Shown here piece after piece: positions 4,957 to 10,354 of a stretch of 10,354 nt of DNA (the first letter of the stretch is position 1; each line of letters opens with the position of its first letter). Under the pieces are notes generated by a model, which saw only the letters and a list, made by a program, of their open reading frames with translations, was not told the origin of the DNA and ran no database searches. The position numbers and the translations under genes were made by a program. Source of the stretch: HGM04593 sp045661225 (GTDB taxonomy: Bacteria; Bacteroidota; Bacteroidia; Bacteroidales; Bacteroidaceae); the NCBI GenBank assembly GCA_045661225.1, contig JAZRFF010000022.1, positions 1 through 10,354 on the forward strand. The letters run 5' to 3'.

Positions 4957-7260
4957 ATGAGAAATAGATTGTTGGCTGTGCTGTTTATGCTTTTTTGGGG
5001 TGTTTCGCTATCGGCATCTGTCCCGACGGGGATTAGAGAAGGCGGTATGATTATGGGGCATATAATTGAAGATGAAACCGAGGAGAATATACCATTTGCT
5101 TCGGTGTATATCATAGAGACCGGAGGCGGAACAATGAGCAACGAGGTGGGGCAGTTTGAGATACGCGACCTTGCACCCGGAAAATATAGTTTGCGTGTGT
5201 CGGCGGTGGGGTACAGCACTGTGACTAAAGAGGTTGTTGTGAGTAAGGATTATGCAGCCGTGATACATTTTAAATTAAAAGTGGAAAATGTGCTTATGGA
5301 GGAACTTGTCGTTTCGGCAAACCGCAATGCAACCACCCGGCGCGACGCCCCTGTGGTTGTGTCGGTAGCATCGCTGGAACTTTTCGATGCTGTTAATTCA
5401 ATGGATCTTGCCAAGAGTCTTAACTACATCACGGGATTGCGTGTCGAGAATAATTGTCAGAACTGTGGATTTCCGCAAGTGCGCATAAATGGTCTTGAAG
5501 GTCCCTATTCGCAGGTGCTCATAAACAGTCGTCCGGTAGTGAGTGCGCTAAGCGGCGTTTATGGCCTTGAGCAGATACCGGTAAATATGATTGAACGTGT
5601 CGAGGTCGTGCGCGGTGGCGGTTCGGCTCTCTTTGGCGCAAATGCGGTGGGTGGAACGGTGAACATAATAACCAAGGACCCTGTGACGAACTCTTTCTCG
5701 GTAACGAGTAATATTTCCGGCTATGGCGGTACTGCGTGGGAACAGAATGCGGGTGCAAATGCGTCGTTGGTGTCAAAGGATAATACTTATGGCGTTGCTC
5801 TTTATGGAAATTACCGCAATCGTAACCCTTATGACCACGATGGTGACGGATTTTCGGAATTGGGAAAGGTTAATATAAGCACATTCGGATTGCGTGCATT
5901 CTATCGTCCTGTGCACAATGGACGGTTAGGCATAGAGTATCACACGACTAAAGAATTGCGTCGTGGTGGTAATAAGTTTGACTTGCAGCCTCACGAATCG
6001 GATATTACCGAGCAGACTGAGCACGTTATAAACAGTGGAGGACTTACATACGACATTGGGTGGAAAGGTTACAAACATAAACTGTCGCTCTTCGCGTCGG
6101 CGCAACATATTGACCGTAGTAGCTATTATGGCGCTTTGCAGGACCCTAAGGCGTACGGAAAGACCGATGACCTTACTTGGATTGCCGGAGCTGCATACAC
6201 CGGCCGAATGAACAACTGTCTCTTTTCTCCGGCTACATTCACCGGCGGTGTGGAGTATCAGGAAAATCATTTGCACGATATTATGACCGGTTACAACCGT
6301 AATATGAAACAGCAGGTGCGCATTGCGAGTGTCTTTGCCCAGAATGAATGGGATATTGACCTTTTCGCGTTGTTGCTTGGCATGCGTATGGACAAGCATA
6401 ATCTTATAAAGAATCCAATCTTCAGCCCTCGCGTGAACCTTCTTTTTAAGCCTACAAGAGATTTTCAGGCTCGTCTGACTTACTCTACAGGCTTTCGTGC
6501 GCCACAAGCCTATGACGAGGACCTTCACGTTACCGCCGTTGGTGGCGAAGGGGTGCAGATAAGGCTTGCCGATAATCTTAAAGAGGAGCGTTCCAATAGT
6601 TTCAGCGGTTCTGTTGATTGGACGACTAAATTCGGGCATTGGCAGGCCAATGTGCTTCTGGAAGGCTTTTATACGGGGCTTGACAACGTGTTTGTGCTTG
6701 AGGACGTTGGCACAAATGCCGATGGCTTTGCTATGAAGGAGCGTCGCAATGGCAACGGGGCGCGTGTCTACGGTGCGAATATTGACGCAAAAATTGCTCA
6801 CGGCAGTGATATTTCCTTGCAGGTCGGGTTTACGGCGCAGCGCAGCCGTTATAAGAGTCCCGAGGTGTGGACCGAGGTCGATGGTGTTGAGCTGGTTACC
6901 GAGCGTATGATGCGTACCCCTGATTACTATGGATATTTTACTCTTACGGGCTCGCCGCTGAAACGCTTCGACCTTTCACTGTCGGGTACGTACACGGGTT
7001 CAATGATTGTGCCGCATTATGCCGGATATATAGAGGCGGATCGTATGGAGACTACTCCCGACTTTTTCGACCTTAACCTGAAGGCTGCCTATACGGTTAT
7101 TTTGCGCGACCACGTGAATCTTGAGTTTAACGCGGGTGTGCAGAATGTCTTGAACAGCTTCCAGAAGGACCTTGACAAGGGTAAATTCCGTGATTCGGGC
7201 TATTTTTATGGTCCTACTCAGCCGCGTACATTTTTTGCAGGTATAAAGATTACTCATTAA
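4957..7260 (+). CDS. TonB-dependent outer-membrane receptor with carboxypeptidase-regulatory-like N-terminus
   Basis: This 767-residue outer-membrane transporter takes up its ligand using energy from TonB-ExbBD. A signal peptide covers residues 1-20 or so (cleavage probably near ALSASVP). A carboxypeptidase-D-regulatory-like Ig fold spans about 33-108 (PFASVYI, GQFEIRDLAPGKYSLRVSAVGY). EELVVSANR (115-123) precedes the plug, which runs to about 240 with VEVVRGGGSALFGANAVGG (215-233) and TVNIITKDP. The plug carries an unusual NCQNCG (C167, C170). A DHDGDG loop (293-298) at the start of the barrel resembles a calcium loop. The barrel ends in FFAGIKITH, and the usual terminal aromatic is absent. 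It stands alone, without a SusD or HmuY partner, so it is unlikely to be a glycan SusC. A metal, haem or cobalamin ligand is the more likely guess, but the sequence does not decide it. Confidence 0.92.
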   Translation: MRNRLLAVLFMLFWGVSLSASVPTGIREGGMIMGHIIEDETEENIPFASVYIIETGGGTMSNEVGQFEIRDLAPGKYSLRVSAVGYSTVTKEVVVSKDYAAVIHFKLKVENVLMEELVVSANRNATTRRDAPVVVSVASLELFDAVNSMDLAKSLNYITGLRVENNCQNCGFPQVRINGLEGPYSQVLINSRPVVSALSGVYGLEQIPVNMIERVEVVRGGGSALFGANAVGGTVNIITKDPVTNSFSVTSNISGYGGTAWEQNAGANASLVSKDNTYGVALYGNYRNRNPYDHDGDGFSELGKVNISTFGLRAFYRPVHNGRLGIEYHTTKELRRGGNKFDLQPHESDITEQTEHVINSGGLTYDIGWKGYKHKLSLFASAQHIDRSSYYGALQDPKAYGKTDDLTWIAGAAYTGRMNNCLFSPATFTGGVEYQENHLHDIMTGYNRNMKQQVRIASVFAQNEWDIDLFALLLGMRMDKHNLIKNPIFSPRVNLLFKPTRDFQARLTYSTGFRAPQAYDEDLHVTAVGGEGVQIRLADNLKEERSNSFSGSVDWTTKFGHWQANVLLEGFYTGLDNVFVLEDVGTNADGFAMKERRNGNGARVYGANIDAKIAHGSDISLQVGFTAQRSRYKSPEVWTEVDGVELVTERMMRTPDYYGYFTLTGSPLKRFDLSLSGTYTGSMIVPHYAGYIEADRMETTPDFFDLNLKAAYTVILRDHVNLEFNAGVQNVLNSFQKDLDKGKFRDSGYFYGPTQPRTFFAGIKITH

Positions 7261-7306
7261 GGTGTGGGCTTTGCCGGCGTGCATAGAAGGGGGTTGATGC
7301 CGTAAG

Positions 7307-7338
7307 TTTGCTTTTTTTGTTAATTCGTTGTATCTTCG
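7307..7338 (+). promoter_or_regulatory. engB: Promoter of engB
   Basis: TTTG at 7307-7310, a 20-base spacer and TATCTTCG at 7331-7338 fit the Bacteroidota consensus. Transcription would start near 7342-7345. That leaves only 6-10 bases before the ATG at 7351 and about 15-18 before the ATG at 7360, which favours the second start. No convincing terminator for the TonB receptor gene lies between 7261 and 7306, so some read-through into engB is possible. Confidence 0.75.
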
Positions 7339-7350
7339 CGTTACAAACTG

Positions 7351-7965
7351 ATGACTATTATGAGTAAACTTGTTATTAAAAGTGCCGATTTCGTTATAAG
7401 TAACAGCGACGTTCGTAAATGCCCGCAAGATGCTAAACCCGAATATGCATTCATCGGTCGCTCGAATGTTGGAAAATCGAGCCTTATAAATATGCTTACG
7501 GGACGCAAGAAACTGGCAATGACCTCGGCGACACCGGGTAAGACATTGCTGATAAACCATTTTGTTATTAACAACGAATGGTATCTCGTGGACCTTCCGG
7601 GCTATGGATATGCCAAGCGTAGCAAGAGCCAGAATGAAAAGCTGCAAGAGATAATCTCGGGATACATTCTCGGACGCGAGCAAATGACACTGCTCTTTGT
7701 GCTTCTTGACTCACGCCACACACCGCAGAAAATTGACCTTGAGTTTATCGAGTGGCTCGGCGAGAATGGTGTCCCGTTCTCAATAATATTTACAAAGGCC
7801 GACAAGTTGTCGAAGAGTGCTCTTGCAAGTAATATTGCTGCTTACAAGCAACGTCTGCTTGAGGATTGGGAAGAATTGCCTCCGGTGTTTATTACATCGT
7901 CCGAGAGTGGTGCAGGGCGTGACGAGGTGCTTGAATATATAAACTCTGTGAATCTTTCTCTTTGA
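7351..7965 (+). CDS. engB: Ribosome biogenesis GTPase EngB/YsxC
   Basis: This small TRAFAC-class GTPase helps assemble the large ribosomal subunit in the cytosol and is essential in many bacteria. All five G motifs are visible: G1 GRSNVGKS (36-43), G2 TPGKT (61-65), G3 DLPGYGYA (81-88), G4 TKAD (148-151, the variant typical of this family in place of NKxD) and G5 SSE (183-185). The length of 204 residues, or 201 from the alternative ATG at 7360 (MSKLVIK), matches the family. The later start agrees better with the promoter position and with family N-termini that begin near the KSADF segment. The gene has its own promoter and a strong terminator, so it is probably transcribed alone. Confidence 0.96.
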   Translation: MTIMSKLVIKSADFVISNSDVRKCPQDAKPEYAFIGRSNVGKSSLINMLTGRKKLAMTSATPGKTLLINHFVINNEWYLVDLPGYGYAKRSKSQNEKLQEIISGYILGREQMTLLFVLLDSRHTPQKIDLEFIEWLGENGVPFSIIFTKADKLSKSALASNIAAYKQRLLEDWEELPPVFITSSESGAGRDEVLEYINSVNLSL

Positions 7966-7990
7966 TAGTGCGCACATTGGCTATAGAATG

Positions 7991-8016
7991 GTTGGTCGGG
8001 TTCGGCCAACTTTTTT
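7991..8016 (+). terminator. Intrinsic terminator of engB
   Basis: GTTGGTCG (7991-7998) pairs with CGGCCAAC (8003-8010) in an 8-bp stem with one G-U pair and a four-base loop. It is followed at once by six T (8011-8016). It lies 25 bases after the engB stop and faces no gene in the opposite direction. Confidence 0.9.
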
Positions 8017-8030
8017 GTTGTATTTATTAT

Positions 8031-8053
8031 GGGTTGCAGCAGTGCCTGCACCC
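8031..8053. repeat. Imperfect inverted repeat between the engB terminator and the rho promoter
   Basis: GGG-T-TGCAG (8031-8039) can pair with CTGCACCC (8046-8053), giving an 8-bp stem with one bulged T and a six-base loop. No T-run follows on either strand, so it is not a standard terminator. It lies about 60 bases upstream of the rho -7 box, where it could be a regulator site or a back-up structure for engB termination. The role is unknown. Confidence 0.4.
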
Positions 8054-8114
8054 ATTTGTTGAATAAAAAAACGAAAAAAAACATTTTTCTGCCATATTTT
8101 TTAAACAAAAGAAG

Positions 8115-8122
8115 TATATTTG
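8115..8122 (+). promoter_or_regulatory. rho: Probable -7 box of the rho promoter
   Basis: TATATTTG at 8115-8122 matches the Bacteroidota -7 box exactly. The -33 element is poor: CTG at 8089-8091 with a 23-base spacer is the nearest candidate. Transcription would start near 8126-8129, leaving a rho leader of about 110 bases. The weak -33 suggests either modest expression or the need for an activator. Confidence 0.6.
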
Positions 8123-8133
8123 CATTGTTATTA

Positions 8134-8154
8134 GTGACAAGGGGTCACCTTGTC
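8134..8154 (+). promoter_or_regulatory. rho: Hairpin at the 5' end of the rho leader
   Basis: GACAAGG (8136-8142) pairs perfectly with CCTTGTC (8148-8154) around loop GGTCA. A second, mutually exclusive pairing is possible: GTGAC (8134-8138) with GTCAC (8144-8148). The structure would sit about 8 bases from the predicted transcript start and 83 bases before the rho ATG. No T-run follows, so it is not an intrinsic terminator. It could stabilise the mRNA 5' end or bind a regulator. The same bases could also be a DNA operator just downstream of the start site. Confidence 0.45.
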
Positions 8155-8237
8155 TGTTATCAGTCAATATATTTCTTAATCTTTATAGATTCTTTTGTGG
8201 ACATTCGCATTGGCGGGTATGTTCCATATTCAAATTT

Positions 8238-10190
8238 ATGTATCATATAGAACAATTAAGGAGCAAAGAGATTGCCGACTTGCAATCTATCGCTCAGGAA
8301 CTTGAAATCAAGGGGTATAAATCTCTTGATCGTGATTCGTTGATTTATCGTATTCTTGATGGCCAGGCTATGCAGAACAGTAAGGCGGGTGCACCTGCTG
8401 TGGTTAAGGAAGAGAACAGAATGAACAGACGTGAGCATCGTCGTAACCGTATTCATTCCGATGCTCCGAGTAAAGTGTATACGGCAACAGGCGACAAGGC
8501 TGTGAAACTTGATAAAAATGATGTTAAGAAGCCCGAGCCTCAACCTGTTCAGGTGGACGAAAAACCTGTAAAGGAGATTGTCGAGCCTGTAGCTCCGGTA
8601 AAAGAGGCTGTTGACACTACGCACGATGCCAATGAAACGGCAAAGCCTAAAAAGCGTGGTCGTAAGCCCAAGAATGCAACCGAGCAATCGGCTGTGGTGC
8701 CGACCGTTGAGGCTGAGGCTGCAGCGGAAAATTCGCCCGAGGCTGTTGTGCCTGTAAAGGAGAGTGAGGCGACTGAACCGGCACCCAAAAAGCGTGGCCG
8801 CAAGTCAAAGAAGGTAAACAATGAACAACCCGTTGAGGCTCAGGAGACTGTGGCGGAAACGAGTGAACAGCCTTTGGATAGTGAGGGTGAGGCTTTTGTT
8901 GCTATTGAAGACCTTCCAAGCGAACAGGCAGAGGTTCCCGTTGAACTTGTAGATAAGTTCGAGAAGAGTAACAAGGAGCATAAAAATGGCGATAAAAATC
9001 AGCGTCGTCAGCGTGGCGATAAACGTCAGGACGGTGCCGAAGAGCACTCTGTAAAGCAGCAGCAATATGACTTTGCCGATGTTCTACGCGTTGAGGGTGT
9101 GCTTGAAATTATGCCCGATAATTATGGATTCCTGCGCTCGTCGGATTATAATTACCTTGCTTCGCCCGACGATGTCTATGTATCGCAGTCGCAGATTAAA
9201 CTTTATGGCTTGAAAACCGGTGACGTTGTCGAGGGTATAATACGTCCAGCGTCGGCCGGTGAGAAATATTTTCCGCTTGTCAAGGTTAACCGCATAAACG
9301 GTGCATCGCCCGAACTTGTGCGTGACCGTGTGGCTTTTGACAACCTTACACCGCTTTTCCCTGAAGAAAAATTCACTCTGTGCAGCGGTAGCTACGACAA
9401 TATGTCGGCGCGTGTGGTCGACCTCTTCTCGCCCATAGGCAAGGGGCAACGCGGACTTATCGTGGCTCAGACAAAGACCGGTAAGACAATGTTGTTGAAG
9501 GACATTGCTAATGCTATTGCGGCTAATCACCCCGAGGCTTATATGATTATGCTGCTCATTGATGAGCGTCCCGAGGAGGTTACCGATATGGCGCGTTCGG
9601 TAAATGCCGAGGTTATTGCCTCGACTTTTGATGAGCCTGCGGAACGTCACGTAAAGATTGCAGGTATAGTGTTGGAGCGTGCTAAGCGTATGGTTGAGTG
9701 CGGACACGATGTGGTAATTTTTCTTGACTCTATTACTCGTCTTGCGCGTGCCTATAACACGGTCTCTCCTGCGTCGGGCAAGGTGCTCTCGGGTGGTGTC
9801 GATGCCAATGCTCTGCACAAGCCTAAGCGTTTCTTCGGTGCTGCACGTAATATTGAGAATGGAGGCTCTCTGACGATTATTGCAACAGCTCTAATTGATA
9901 CAGGCTCAAAGATGGACGAGGTTATTTTCGAGGAGTTTAAGGGTACCGGTAATATGGAGCTTCAGCTCGACCGTTCGCTCGCGAACAAGAGGGTGTTCCC
10001 GGCAGTAAATATTATTGCCTCTTCGACCCGTCGTGACGACCTTTTGCTCGACCGCCAGACTCTTGACCGTATGTGGATTCTTCGTAAGTATCTGGCCGAT
10101 ATGACACCGATGGAGGCTATGGAGTTTGTGAAGGACCGTCTAGAACGAACCAAGGATAATGAGGAGTTCTTGATGAGTATGAATTCTTAA
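8238..10190 (+). CDS. rho: Transcription termination factor Rho with a large disordered N-terminal insert
   Basis: Rho is a hexameric RNA-dependent ATPase/helicase that ends transcription. This copy has 650 residues against about 420 in E. coli. The N-terminal Rho_N helical domain covers 1-45 (LRSKEIADLQSIAQELEI). Residues 46-275 are a low-complexity insert rich in P, E, K, A and V. It has an arginine patch (61-71), two near-identical basic motifs (KKRGRKPK 138-145, KKRGRKSK 184-191) and an RRQRGDKRQ patch (256-264). The cold-shock-like primary RNA-binding domain follows (279-352, YGFLR 296-300). The ATPase core has Walker A QTKTGKT (411-417), DERPEEVTD (442-450), Walker B VVIFLDS (492-498), the Q-loop region SGGVDANALHKPKRFFGAARNI (518-539) and GTGNMELQLDR (569-579). 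All core motifs are intact. Bacteroidota Rho proteins commonly have such inserts, and that of B. thetaiotaomicron has been reported to drive phase separation. Confidence 0.97.
   Translation: MYHIEQLRSKEIADLQSIAQELEIKGYKSLDRDSLIYRILDGQAMQNSKAGAPAVVKEENRMNRREHRRNRIHSDAPSKVYTATGDKAVKLDKNDVKKPEPQPVQVDEKPVKEIVEPVAPVKEAVDTTHDANETAKPKKRGRKPKNATEQSAVVPTVEAEAAAENSPEAVVPVKESEATEPAPKKRGRKSKKVNNEQPVEAQETVAETSEQPLDSEGEAFVAIEDLPSEQAEVPVELVDKFEKSNKEHKNGDKNQRRQRGDKRQDGAEEHSVKQQQYDFADVLRVEGVLEIMPDNYGFLRSSDYNYLASPDDVYVSQSQIKLYGLKTGDVVEGIIRPASAGEKYFPLVKVNRINGASPELVRDRVAFDNLTPLFPEEKFTLCSGSYDNMSARVVDLFSPIGKGQRGLIVAQTKTGKTMLLKDIANAIAANHPEAYMIMLLIDERPEEVTDMARSVNAEVIASTFDEPAERHVKIAGIVLERAKRMVECGHDVVIFLDSITRLARAYNTVSPASGKVLSGGVDANALHKPKRFFGAARNIENGGSLTIIATALIDTGSKMDEVIFEEFKGTGNMELQLDRSLANKRVFPAVNIIASSTRRDDLLLDRQTLDRMWILRKYLADMTPMEAMEFVKDRLERTKDNEEFLMSMNS
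8643..8672 (+). repeat. First copy of the KKRGRK basic repeat inside rho
   Basis: Bases 8643-8672 encode residues 136-145 (KPKKRGRKPK). They are nearly identical in protein, and largely so in DNA, to 8781-8810. The motif resembles an AT-hook, although it has GRK where the classical core has GRP. A nucleic-acid contact is plausible. The two copies are 46 codons apart and each is followed by an acidic Ala/Glu/Val stretch. Confidence 0.7.
8781..8810 (+). repeat. Second copy of the KKRGRK basic repeat inside rho
   Basis: Bases 8781-8810 encode residues 182-191 (APKKRGRKSK), the partner of the copy at 8643-8672. Together they look like an internal duplication of a basic motif plus acidic linker, as is common in disordered regions that evolve by repeat expansion. 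Confidence 0.7.
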
Positions 10191-10216
10191 AATCAAAAAG
10201 AAAAAGCCGCAAAATT

Positions 10217-10354
10217 TGATCTGACCCCAAGAAATTGGACGGATTAATAAAAAGTTTTATTGGTAAAGAGTTCGGTATTGCACCGGACTCTTTCCTTTTA
10301 GTCTCAGTTTGATTCTATCATTGTTGTAGTAGTGGATATACCTCTTCAGTTCCT
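10217..10354 (-). mobile_element. 3' end of an IS3-family insertion sequence (partial)
   Basis: The element appears to begin at TG (10217). It has an end sequence containing CTGACCCCAAGAAATTGGAC (10221-10240), a pattern I associate with IS3-family terminal repeats in Bacteroidota. The transposase C-terminus lies just inside. The other end is outside the window, so neither the target duplication nor the left repeat can be checked. It is inserted 26 bases after the rho stop and is transcribed towards rho. Confidence 0.75.
10257..10354 (-). CDS. IS3-family transposase (IS150-type), C-terminal fragment at window edge
   Basis: The minus strand gives 31 residues and a TAA stop (10259-10257). The fragment begins ELKRYIHYYNNDRIKLRLKG and continues KSPVQYRTLYQ. 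This is the typical end of the DDE (rve) integrase-like transposase of IS3-family elements, in which a YIxYYNxxRI motif is followed by a conserved SPxxYR. The fragment runs off the window edge and is not itself broken. An AT-rich palindrome (10246-10261) overlaps the stop and could be a weak terminator. Convergence with rho means transcripts from the two would collide. Confidence 0.88.
   Translation of the reverse strand, partial: ELKRYIHYYNNDRIKLRLKGKSPVQYRTLYQ

Noticed and set aside
5926..6801. Long minus-strand ORF (291 codons) inside the TonB receptor gene
   Set aside because: It lies wholly antisense to a clearly recognised receptor barrel, has no recognisable motif or promoter, and its composition is what an antisense reading of this gene gives.
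7261..7306. Possible terminator after the TonB receptor gene
   Set aside because: Only short, poorly paired GC stretches (GCCGGC and GATGCCG) are present, and the T-run at 7312-7318 is not placed after a stable stem.
7000..7683. Minus-strand ORF (227 codons) across the receptor 3' end and engB
   Set aside because: It overlaps two well-supported genes and the engB promoter, and shows no domain signature.
8029..8250. Plus-strand ORF of 73 codons in the engB-rho gap
   Set aside because: It runs across a hairpin, the rho promoter and the rho leader, overlaps the rho start, and has the composition of translated AT-rich non-coding DNA.
8219..8305. Short ORF of 28 codons starting 19 bases before rho and overlapping its start out of frame
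   Set aside because: There is no Shine-Dalgarno, no recognisable peptide and a chance length. A leader-peptide role would need conservation data.
9084..9818. Minus-strand ORF (244 codons) inside rho
   Set aside because: It is antisense to the conserved Rho RNA-binding and ATPase domains, with no motif of its own.

Overview
The window looks chromosomal and comes from a member of the Bacteroidales (Bacteroides/Prevotella/Muribaculaceae-like). Three things point there. Promoters fit the Bacteroidota pattern (TTTG or TTG, a spacer of 19-20 bases, then TAnnTTTG). Starts generally lack a clear Shine-Dalgarno sequence. The proteins are typical of the group: a Rho with a long N-terminal insert, a TonB receptor with a carboxypeptidase-regulatory-like N-terminus, and a RecR of the Bacteroidales type.

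Layout, left to right. (1) Bases 1-74 hold the start of a leftward ORF that resembles the small N-terminal ORF of ISAon1-type insertion sequences. (2) A tRNA-Asp(GUC) on the minus strand has its own promoter and a strong intrinsic terminator; its promoter lies in a series of helically phased A-tracts. (3) A tight leftward operon runs recR - four-helix membrane protein - GT2 glycosyltransferase - GNAT acetyltransferase (3225 down to 420), with gaps of 2 and 6 bases and a 4-base ATGA overlap. (4) A leftward gene for an exported lipoprotein esterase follows (4678 down to 3317). (5) A divergent control region of 278 bases separates it from a rightward TonB-dependent receptor (4957-7260). (6) Next is the rightward essential ribosome-assembly GTPase engB/ysxC, with its own promoter and terminator. 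(7) A 272-base gap holds that terminator, an extra hairpin, the rho promoter and a structured rho leader. (8) rho (8238-10190) follows. (9) The right end is the 3' end of an IS3-family element, with the transposase C-terminus pointing left, inserted 26 bases after the rho stop codon.

Most of the region is housekeeping: DNA repair (RecR), ribosome assembly (EngB), transcription termination (Rho) and a tRNA. Surface functions are interleaved: glycan synthesis, an exported esterase and outer-membrane uptake. I see no defence system, CRISPR array or prophage.

The points most worth a second look are: the large disordered, basic-repeat-bearing insert in Rho; the hairpin at the 5' end of the rho mRNA; the IS insertion that appears to have cut the rho terminator; an inverted repeat just upstream of the TonB receptor promoter; and the Rossmann-like C-terminal extension on the glycosyltransferase. 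Both window ends seem to lie in mobile elements, which suggests this is a whole contig broken at repeats.
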